A stretch of DNA of 5,395 nucleotides. Source: Candidatus Omnitrophota bacterium (GTDB lineage Bacteria > Omnitrophota > Gorgyraeia > Gygaellales > Profunditerraquicolaceae). A program made the translations under genes and the position numbers. Of this stretch, positions 1 through 5,395 are shown piece by piece. The stretch spans positions 1 to 5,395 of the forward strand of contig JAUYEC010000057.1 in assembly GCA_030691585.1 (NCBI GenBank), given 5' to 3'. The stretch's first letter is position 1. Every line of letters begins with the position of its first letter. The notes beneath the pieces are model-generated. The model saw only the letters and a list, made by a program, of their open reading frames with translations, was not told the origin of the DNA and made no database searches.

Positions 1-1
1 C

Positions 2-2446
2 GGGAAGGGTATTGAGCGCTCTTTCTGGGCTATCCTCGAATTCAGGCTTGGGAAAGATAAATATACCGCAACCAAAGAAGATAAGTTTATGGCCCTGGCA
101 AACGCATTGAGGGACAGGCTTATTGAACGATGGCTGAAGACGCAGGAGGCATTTCATAAGGCGAAGGCAAAGCGGGTTTATTATCTGTCCCTCGAATTTC
201 TTATCGGAAAATTATTTGAAACGAATATGATAAATCTGGGATTACAGGATGAAATAACCAAAGTTGCGGACGAGCTGGGCCTTAATATCGAAGAATTGAT
301 GGAGTGCGAACCTGACGCCGGTTTGGGTAACGGCGGATTAGGAAGATTAGCCGCCTGTTTTCTGGATTCAATGGCTACCTTAGGCATCCCTGCGCACGGC
401 TACGGCATACGCTACGATTACGGCATATTCAGGCAAAGAATAATTAACGGCAATCAGGTTGAATTCCCTGACGCGTGGTTTGATAAAGGCGACCCCTGGG
501 AGTTTGCGCGGCCGGAATATACGGTAAGGGTGCGTCTTTTTGGCCGCACCAGCGCGTTTAATGACGAAAACGGAAAACTGCGCGTAAAGTGGATCGATAC
601 CAGGGATGTTTTTGCCAGGCCCTACGATATCCCCGTTGCCGGTTATAAAAATGATTTTGCAAATACCCTGAGGCTTTGGTCAGCGCAAGGCAGCAATGAG
701 TTTGAGCTGGATTATTTTAACCACGGCGACTATGAGCGCGCAATGATTGATAAAGTTTTCCTGGAGATAATCTCCAAGGTTCTTTATCCCGAGGATAATA
801 TCTATACGGGGAGGATTTTACGGCTGGCGCAGGAATATTTTTTCAGCGCCGCCTCCATTTCCGATATTATCCGGCGTTTCAAAATAGATAATTCCGATTT
901 GACGCTCCTCCCTGAGAAAGCGGTTATCCAGTTGAATGATACGCATCCTTCCATCGCCATCGCCGAGCTGATGAGGATTCTTGTGGACGAAGAGGATCTG
1001 GGGTGGGATGCCGCCTGGGAAATTACCAGAAATACCTTTGCCTATACAAACCATACAGTGATGCCGGAGGCATTGGAGAAATGGCCGGTTTCCATTTTCC
1101 AACAGCTCCTTCCGCGGCATCTGGAGTTAATCTATGAGATAAATAGACGTTTTTTAGACGAGGTATCAGCCAGGTTCCCTGAGGATACGGATAGGCTGAC
1201 CAGGATGTCTATCATTGAAGAGGGTGACCCTAAGATAGTGCGCATGGCGTATTTTGCGATTATCGGGTCGCATTCGGTAAATGGCGTCTCAGAGCTGCAC
1301 ACCGGCCTCTTAAAGACGGATTTGTTTAAGGATTTTTATGAAATGTTCCCCGAGAGGTTCAATAACAAGACCAACGGCATTACCCAGAGAAGATGGCTCC
1401 TGAAATCGAATAAAGGCCTAAGCCGTTTAATCACCGAGTCGATAGGGGACAGGTGGATAACCGATTTGAACCAGACGAAAAAACTGCTTGATTTTACAGG
1501 CGATAGCTCTTTTTGCGGAAAATGGCGGCAGATTAAGAAAGAAAATAAGCAAGGCTTGGCGGATTTTATTTACAAAACAAATAATGTGCGCGTTAACCCG
1601 GACTCCATTTTTGACGTTCAGGTAAAACGGATTCATGAATATAAGCGCCAGATGCTATTCGGCCTTTATATTGTGTCGCAATATGTCAAAATCAAGGATA
1701 ACCCCAAGCCGTCCTTTGTGCCTCGGACTTTTATTTTTGGGGGGAAGGCCGCTCCCGGGTATTTTATGGCCAAGCTTATCATCAAGTTTATTAATTCCAT
1801 CGCCGTGGTAATCAATAATGATAAAGGTATCCATGACGCGTTTAAGGTCATATTCCTTGAAGATTATAGAGTATCTCTTGCCGAAAGGATATTTCCGGCA
1901 AGCGATTTATCCGAGCAGATATCCACTGCCGGCACCGAGGCCTCAGGGACAGGCTGCATGAAATTCATGCTTAATGGCGCGTTGACCATCGGCACCTATG
2001 ACGGCGCAAATATAGAAATGTGCGAGGAGGCAGGCGATGACAATATCTTTATCTTCGGCCTGCGCCTGAACGAGATTAAAAAGATATTGCAGGCCGGATA
2101 CGCCCCGCAGGATTATATTAACCGTTCACAGGATTTAGGCCAAGCCGTCCGCCTTATTCAGGGCAATCTCTTTTGTCCGCAGGAACCGGGCCTTTTTAAG
2201 CCTTTGACCGATAGCCTGAAATATTCTGACCCATACCTGATCTGCGCTGATTTTGACGATTACTGCAGGGCGCAGGACAGGGTTGAAAAAACCTATCTCA
2301 ATAAAGCAAGCTGGACGGAGAAATCCATTATCAATGTCGCTAAATCCGGCAAGTTCTCCAGCGACCGGACTATAAAAGAATATGCCAAAGACATATGGGG
2401 CGTTTCTGTTAAGGGGCCGTTAAACCAGAAAAGGAGCGGGATATGA
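2..2446 (+). CDS. glgP: Glycogen/alpha-glucan phosphorylase (GT35), 5' end outside window
   Basis: This enzyme removes terminal glucose units from glycogen or maltodextrin with inorganic phosphate, releasing glucose-1-phosphate. It is cytoplasmic and PLP-dependent. The frame is open from base 2. The residues before the first Met (ATG at 89) already match the family (ERSFWAILEFRLGKD, like the E. coli GlgP N-terminal stretch ending in TIGKD), so 89 is an internal Met and I infer that about 10-20 residues are missing on the left. Visible motifs, numbered from the window edge, include the VYYLSLEFLIG segment, the glycine-rich GLGNGGLGRLAACFLDS loop, YGIRYDYGIF, LRLWSAQ, QLNDTHPSIAI, TNHTVMPEALEKWP, VKRIHEYKRQ, FGGKAAPGYFMAK and the PLP site EASGTGCMKFMLN with Lys654 (codon 1961-1963). 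The 814 codons seen fit the usual length of about 815-830. One oddity is Cys instead of the usual Asn two residues before the PLP lysine. The stop overlaps the start of the next gene by ATGA, which implies one operon. Family assignment is very secure; glycogen versus maltodextrin preference cannot be read here. Confidence 0.96.
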   Translation, partial: GKGIERSFWAILEFRLGKDKYTATKEDKFMALANALRDRLIERWLKTQEAFHKAKAKRVYYLSLEFLIGKLFETNMINLGLQDEITKVADELGLNIEELMECEPDAGLGNGGLGRLAACFLDSMATLGIPAHGYGIRYDYGIFRQRIINGNQVEFPDAWFDKGDPWEFARPEYTVRVRLFGRTSAFNDENGKLRVKWIDTRDVFARPYDIPVAGYKNDFANTLRLWSAQGSNEFELDYFNHGDYERAMIDKVFLEIISKVLYPEDNIYTGRILRLAQEYFFSAASISDIIRRFKIDNSDLTLLPEKAVIQLNDTHPSIAIAELMRILVDEEDLGWDAAWEITRNTFAYTNHTVMPEALEKWPVSIFQQLLPRHLELIYEINRRFLDEVSARFPEDTDRLTRMSIIEEGDPKIVRMAYFAIIGSHSVNGVSELHTGLLKTDLFKDFYEMFPERFNNKTNGITQRRWLLKSNKGLSRLITESIGDRWITDLNQTKKLLDFTGDSSFCGKWRQIKKENKQGLADFIYKTNNVRVNPDSIFDVQVKRIHEYKRQMLFGLYIVSQYVKIKDNPKPSFVPRTFIFGGKAAPGYFMAKLIIKFINSIAVVINNDKGIHDAFKVIFLEDYRVSLAERIFPASDLSEQISTAGTEASGTGCMKFMLNGALTIGTYDGANIEMCEEAGDDNIFIFGLRLNEIKKILQAGYAPQDYINRSQDLGQAVRLIQGNLFCPQEPGLFKPLTDSLKYSDPYLICADFDDYCRAQDRVEKTYLNKASWTEKSIINVAKSGKFSSDRTIKEYAKDIWGVSVKGPLNQKRSGI
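2431..2436 (+). promoter_or_regulatory. Shine-Dalgarno of the aldehyde dehydrogenase
   Basis: AAGGAG lies inside the last codons of the phosphorylase gene, six bases before the ATG at 2443. This good ribosome site fixes 2443 as the true start of the dehydrogenase. No other start codon lies between the upstream in-frame stop (2410-2412) and 2443. The ATGA stop-start overlap predicts translational coupling. Confidence 0.8.
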
Positions 2447-3838
2447 GTATATCAGCGGTGAAAGATATCGGTTGCGAGCTTTCGGAACATGAACTTGGGC
2501 TGCGTGAAACTGTTGATGAGGCGGCCAAAGACGCCAGGGAGGCATTTGAAGCCTATCGGGAGATAAAGGTCTCGATGCGTAAAAAAAATAATCGCCAATA
2601 TCCGGGCCCTGTTTTCTAAACATAACAATATGCTGGCAAAGATGGCTGTTGAAGAAACCGGTATGGGCAGGGTTGAAGACAAAATCGCGAAAAACGCCCT
2701 TGTGATCGAAAAAACCTTTGGCATAGAAGGCCGCGAGTATAAGCCGTCCGACGCCTATTTCGGCGATTACGGCGTGACATTCCTTAACGGTGTGCCGTTT
2801 GGCGTTATCGGAGCGGTCACCCCTTCGACAAATCCCGGGGCCACGATCATCAATAATTCCATAACCATGCTTTCCTCGGGCAATGTAGTTATTTTTAACA
2901 CGCATCCCGGAGCCAAAAATATTTCAAACATGGCAGTGATGCTGGTCAATAAGGCGATACGGGAAGCAGGCTGTCAGGCCGGGTTGGTATTTTCAATAAA
3001 AAATCCCACCATTGAAAGCAGCCAGCAGCTCATGAAGCATCCTGACGTGAGATTGCTTGTGGTAACCGGAGGGCCCGATGTGGTAAAAACCGCCATGTCT
3101 TCGGGTAAGAAGGTCATCGCGGCCGGCCCGGGCAACCCGCCTGTGATAGTGGATGAAACAGCGGAGATCGCTGAAGCCGCGGGATACATCGTAATAGGCG
3201 CCTCTTTCGACAACAATGTTTTATGTATAGCTGAAAAAGAAGTTTTTGTGGTTAGCGAAATAGCGGATGCGTTAAAAAAAGAAATGAGTAAGCACAATGC
3301 GCATGAACTATCTTCAAGCGATCTTGAGAAAATCACTAAGATGGTATTTATTGAAAGGGACGGCGCGAAAGCGGTAAATAAGAAATATATAGGCAAAGAC
3401 GCAGGCCTCATTGCGCGGGATGCGGGCGTTTCGGTCCCCGCGGGCACGAGGCTGTTATTCGGCGAGACAAAATTTGACCATCCTCTTGTCCAGCACGAGC
3501 AGTTGATGCCCGTCCTGCCGATAGTGCGCGTTAAGGACTGGGAAGAGGCGATGGATCTGGCGATCCGGGCCGAACACGGATACCTGCATACCTCGATCAT
3601 GCATTCTACAAATATTGAGCGGCTGATGGTTGTAGCGAAAAAGGTTAACACTACCCTGTTTGTTGAAAACGGGCATAGCCTTTCGAGTTTAGGTTACGAG
3701 GCGGAAGGCTATACTTCGATGACTATCGCCGGCCCTACGGGAGAAGGTGTCACCGGGCCGTGGTCATTTATCCGGCAGAGGCGTTTTGTAATGAGGGATT
3801 CGTTTCGCGGCAGTATCGGTTCCCTTCCGCACAGTTAA
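2443..3838 (+). CDS. CoA-acylating aldehyde dehydrogenase (EutE/PduP/Ald type), frameshifted near the N-terminus
   Basis: The family interconverts an aldehyde and its acyl-CoA with NAD(H) and CoA (acetaldehyde, propionaldehyde or butyraldehyde). The N-terminal part is read from ATG 2443 (MSISAVKDIG...EAFEAYREIKVSMRKK) and in that frame stops at TAA 2617 after 58 residues. The rest lies one base over (KKIIANIRALFSKHNN, then Met at 2630) and runs uninterrupted to 3838. The halves join at the A8 run 2581-2588: with seven A's the protein reads RKKIIANIR and is 464 residues long, like PduP or E. coli EutE. Visible motifs are MAVEETGMGRVEDKIAKN, PSTNPGATIINN, LVVTGGPDVV, GNPPVIVDETA, SFDNNVLCIAEKEVF with catalytic Cys about 261 (codon 3224-3226), LMPVLPIVRVKDW and GYEAEGYTSMTIAGPTGEG. 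The family resembles both microcompartment EutE/PduP and free clostridial Ald; no shell protein is in the window. A start at 2630 would lose about 62 residues and has no ribosome site. The product may be inactive unless the extra A is an error or is corrected by slippage. Confidence 0.92.
2581..2588 (+). other. A8 homopolymer, site of the frameshift in the aldehyde dehydrogenase gene
   Basis: Eight consecutive A's follow CGT at 2578-2580. Read from ATG 2443, codons go CGT AAA AAA AAT AAT and end at TAA 2617. With one A removed they go CGT AAA AAA ATA ATC GCC, giving the conserved RKKIIA stretch and a continuous frame to 3838. The change needed is +1 (or loss of one A), so a standard -1 ribosomal slip would not repair it. 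Confidence 0.88.
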
Positions 3839-3850
3839 CATTAATATATG

Positions 3851-3874
3851 CGGAAAATAGGTATTGTGTCCCCC
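3851..3874 (+). repeat. Half-copy of a REP-like repeat (AAAATAGGTATTGTGTCCCC)
   Basis: This segment shares its core with the right arm of the inverted repeat at 5350-5369: AAAATAGGTATTGTGTCCCC here and AAAATAGTACGTGTCCCC there, differing by two single-base gaps and one substitution. Only a five-base complement (GGAAA 3852-3856 with TTTCC 3877-3881) is visible nearby, so it does not form a strong hairpin. Dispersed GGGGACA/TGTCCCC palindromes of this sort are often linked to REP elements and RAYT-type transposases. That link is inference; no transposase is present. Confidence 0.5.
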
Positions 3875-3931
3875 GATTTCCTAAAAAAACTTGCATAATC
3901 CGGAAAATAGGGTATAATTGCTGTAAATAGG
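3855..3931 (+). repeat. Three AAATAGG direct repeats around the antitoxin promoter
   Basis: AAATAGG occurs at 3855-3861, 3905-3911 and 3925-3931. The starts are 50 and 20 bases apart, both close to whole helical turns. The first two copies belong to an identical 11-mer, CGGAAAATAGG (3851-3861 and 3901-3911). The second lies in the -35/-10 spacer and the third just after the -10 box, so together they bracket the -10 element, where a repressor would bind. AbiEi antitoxins are known to repress their own operon by binding repeats in the promoter, so these are candidate operators. The leftmost copy could simply belong to the REP-like repeat. Confidence 0.45.
3891..3918 (+). promoter_or_regulatory. 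Probable sigma70-type promoter of the AbiE operon
   Basis: A perfect TATAAT -10 box at 3913-3918 is preceded, after 16 bases, by TTGCAT at 3891-3896, a partial -35 match (first three bases of TTGACA). Transcription would begin near 3925, leaving a leader of about 27 bases before the antitoxin ATG. An A7 tract at 3883-3889 lies directly upstream and may act like an UP element. The position, in a 113-bp gap between unrelated genes, fits an independent promoter for the toxin-antitoxin pair. Confidence 0.7.
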
Positions 3932-3951
3932 CATTTAACATTTAGCGCCAT

Positions 3952-4545
3952 ATGGAGCGAAAACTTAAACCAATATATGTTCAGCAGTCCCTTCAGGCAA
4001 AGGGAGTCCGGCTCTTTTCTCCATCGGACTTTAGGCGCGTCTTTGGTGTGTCTTTACGGGCAACCCAGGAATTCATAAAGGACCACCGTAAAGACCTCTT
4101 CCTTAAGGTAAGAAATGGCCTTTACGCCCTGCGTTCAGATCCCCCAACAGAAGAAGCTATCGCTAACCGGCTCTACGCCCCAAGCTACATCTCTTTTGAG
4201 TATGCGCTTTCCCGCCATGGCATCATTCCGGAATCCGTCTATGCCGTGACTTCAGCTACAATGCGGATTACTCGGGAGTTTATTGTCAATAACCAATCCT
4301 TCACGTATTCCCGGATTAAGAAACAGGCCTACCGCGGCTACAGAACAGAGAAGATAGAGGGTGTAACCGTCCTTATCGCCGAGCCGGAGAAGGCCCTCGC
4401 GGATTACCTTTATTTTGTCGATCTTAAGCTAAAACTCTTGAACGAGCGCCTTAACGTCCGTAAGGTAAAGAAAAAAACCGTGCTGGAATATGCCGGGCTT
4501 TTTGGTAGATCGAGCCTGTTGAAACTGGCTAAGGAAATTCTATGA
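3952..4545 (+). CDS. abiEi: AbiEi-type antitoxin (winged-helix transcriptional regulator)
   Basis: This is the antitoxin of a type IV (AbiE) toxin-antitoxin and abortive-infection system, expected to neutralise the downstream nucleotidyltransferase toxin without tight protein-protein binding and to repress its own promoter. The 197-residue protein has an N-terminal winged-helix region (about residues 10-60; FSPSDFRRVFGVS, then the wing-like LKVRNGLYAL). The AbiEi core follows, with YAPSYISFEYALSRHGIIPE at 75-94, the VTSATMRITREF strand region at 99-110 and EPEKALADYLYF at 144-155, all hallmark blocks of the family. The C-terminus is rich in Lys and Arg (KVKKK at 171-175). ATG 3952 is the first start after an in-frame TAG at 3943. 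No clear Shine-Dalgarno precedes it, which is unusual beside the good site of the toxin gene. The stop overlaps the toxin start by ATGA, so the two are translationally coupled. Family recognition is by motif; phage resistance itself is not shown. Confidence 0.87.
   Translation: MERKLKPIYVQQSLQAKGVRLFSPSDFRRVFGVSLRATQEFIKDHRKDLFLKVRNGLYALRSDPPTEEAIANRLYAPSYISFEYALSRHGIIPESVYAVTSATMRITREFIVNNQSFTYSRIKKQAYRGYRTEKIEGVTVLIAEPEKALADYLYFVDLKLKLLNERLNVRKVKKKTVLEYAGLFGRSSLLKLAKEIL
4531..4535 (+). promoter_or_regulatory. Shine-Dalgarno of the AbiEii toxin gene
   Basis: AAGGA inside the end of the antitoxin gene is six bases before the toxin ATG at 4542. Together with the ATGA overlap (4542-4545) it supports this start and coupling of toxin synthesis to antitoxin translation. 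Confidence 0.7.
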
Positions 4546-5285
4546 TTGAAAAAAGACAAATTCAAAAGTTGTCTCAAGCGTGGCAGACAACAGCGGATAA
4601 TGTCATCCGTGAGTATTTCCAGCAGTTATTTCTTTCACGGCTTTATCAGGAGAAAGGTTCTGACGGCTTGCTTTTTAAGGGAGGCACGGCTTTAAGGATC
4701 ATCTGGCAGAGCCCGCGGTTTTCTGAGGACCTGGATTTTACCGGAGTCAATATTACCATTAAGATTATTGAAGCTTTGATGGAAGGAGCGCTTGCCAGGA
4801 TAGAGATGGAGGGCGTTGGGGCTGAGATTATTGAGTCAAAAAGCACCTCCGGCGGATATCTGGCGATATTTCATATTGTGGCCAGCGAATATAAAAGCCG
4901 GATCCAGGTCGAAGTTTCCCTGCGCAGTGACAAAAAAAGGTTGGGGACAGCGGTGCTTATTCAATCCGACCTCGTTATGCCTTATACGCTTATTCACCTT
5001 CAGGAGAATTTTCTTGTCGCTGAAAAAATCCAGGCCTGTCTTACCCGCGGCAAGGCGCGGGATTTTTATGATCTTTATTTTATACTTCGCAAGCCGCACA
5101 TGGCTTTCAAAGAGGCCTTTCTCCAGGATAAACAATTGAAATCAAAGATTTTGAAAATCGTCAAATCCGGAAAACTTGATTTTAAACGCGAGCTCAAGGC
5201 GTTTCTTCCCGTCAGCCAGCATATGATCATCAAAGGCTTTCCAAAAACACTGGTGACGGAAATTGAGCGAAATTTAGCAGGGTAA
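4542..5285 (+). CDS. abiEii: AbiEii-type nucleotidyltransferase toxin
   Basis: This is the toxin of the AbiE pair, with a DNA polymerase beta-like nucleotidyltransferase fold. Family members (AbiEii, mycobacterial MenT) transfer nucleotides; for MenT toxins the known target is the tRNA 3' end. The target here is unknown. In the 247-residue protein the visible motifs are FKGGTALR at 45-52, SEDLDF at 61-66 (metal-binding Asp63 and Asp65), a likely third acidic position in IQVEVS (Glu124), VAEKIQA at 159-165 with the conserved Lys162, and RGKARDFYDLYFI at 169-181. All catalytic blocks are present, so the toxin looks active, which fits retention of its antitoxin partner. No signal peptide or membrane segment is seen. 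The C-terminal stretch from about 182 is helical and Lys-rich, without a motif I recognise. The gene is co-transcribed with the antitoxin and followed 20 bases later by a long inverted repeat that may end transcription. Confidence 0.88.
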   Translation: MIEKRQIQKLSQAWQTTADNVIREYFQQLFLSRLYQEKGSDGLLFKGGTALRIIWQSPRFSEDLDFTGVNITIKIIEALMEGALARIEMEGVGAEIIESKSTSGGYLAIFHIVASEYKSRIQVEVSLRSDKKRLGTAVLIQSDLVMPYTLIHLQENFLVAEKIQACLTRGKARDFYDLYFILRKPHMAFKEAFLQDKQLKSKILKIVKSGKLDFKRELKAFLPVSQHMIIKGFPKTLVTEIERNLAG

Positions 5286-5305
5286 ATAAGGATATAGAAT
5301 TTTCG

Positions 5306-5374
5306 AAAAGTGGGGACATGTACCGTTTTTCCGGTATAAAGCCAAACAGAAAAATAGTACGTGTCCCCATTTTT
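5306..5374. repeat. Long imperfect inverted repeat, REP-like hairpin and possible terminator
   Basis: The left arm TGGGGACATGTACCGTTTTT (5311-5330) pairs with the right arm AAAAATAGTACGTGTCCCCA (5350-5369), matching at 17 of 20 positions, with a 19-base loop. AAAA (5306-5309) against TTTT (5371-5374) extends the stem outward. Perfect outer blocks (TGGGGACA with TGTCCCCA allowing one wobble-type mismatch) and variable inner bases are typical of dispersed REP/RAYT palindromes. Coming 20-25 bases after the toxin stop and ending in T5 (5370-5374), it could also act as a transcription terminator. I favour repeat-family membership because a related half-copy lies at 3851-3874. Confidence 0.75.
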
Positions 5375-5395
5375 GGGAGTTACGCATTTTGATAG

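Noticed and set aside
89..91. ATG at 89 as the start of the phosphorylase gene
   Set aside because: The frame is open back to base 2 and the encoded residues match the conserved N-terminal region of the family, so the real start lies upstream of the window.
2581..2588. Classic -1 programmed ribosomal frameshift on the A run
   Set aside because: The downstream frame needs +1 (or one A fewer); a -1 slip leads to the wrong frame.
2630..2632. ATG 2630 as a genuine start of a shorter aldehyde dehydrogenase
   Set aside because: There is no Shine-Dalgarno, and conserved family sequence continues upstream across the frameshift to ATG 2443, which has a strong AAGGAG.
2974..3651. Long antisense open frame (225 codons) opposite the aldehyde dehydrogenase
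   Set aside because: It lies opposite a strongly conserved coding region, has low-complexity Ser/Thr-rich content and no recognisable domain or ribosome site; it is a coding shadow.
3851..3890. Rho-independent terminator after the aldehyde dehydrogenase gene
   Set aside because: Only a five-base GGAAA/TTTCC pairing is present and an A tract follows instead of a T tract, so it is not a convincing terminator on the + strand.
4816..5139. Overlapping open frames on both strands within the toxin gene
   Set aside because: They overlap the conserved nucleotidyltransferase motifs in other frames and resemble no known protein.

Overview
This 5.4 kb bacterial window holds two tightly coupled two-gene units, both read left to right. 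It has moderate GC content and dense spacing, and no RNA gene, CRISPR array or transposase gene is visible. No gene here identifies the organism. GC-moderate codon use together with repeated GGGGACA/TGTCCCC palindromes would suit an uncultured Gram-negative lineage, for example a PVC-type or Omnitrophota-like bacterium. That is a weak guess.

Bases 1-2446 are most of a glycogen/alpha-glucan phosphorylase (GT35), whose first few codons lie left of the window. Its stop overlaps (ATGA) the start of a CoA-acylating aldehyde dehydrogenase of the EutE/PduP/Ald type (2443-3838). That gene has good similarity end to end, but it is split into two frames at an A8 run (2581-2588). Removing one A restores a 464-residue protein, the normal family length. 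It is therefore a recent pseudogene, a homopolymer sequencing error, or a gene that depends on slippage. If functional, the pair would join glycogen breakdown (glucose-1-phosphate release) to CoA-dependent aldehyde metabolism in fermentation.

Bases 3839-3951 are a 113-bp intergenic region with a good sigma70-type promoter (TTGCAT, 16 bp, TATAAT). It also holds three AAATAGG direct repeats spaced 50 and 20 bp apart, and one half-copy of a REP-like repeat.

Bases 3952-5285 are an AbiEi/AbiEii-type toxin-antitoxin operon. The first gene encodes a winged-helix antitoxin and probable autorepressor. The second, overlapping by ATGA, encodes a nucleotidyltransferase-fold toxin with intact motifs. Bases 5286-5395 contain a long imperfect inverted repeat built from the same repeat family as the left-hand copy, so related repeats bracket the defence module. 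This suggests a mobile or recombination-inserted cassette downstream of the metabolic operon.
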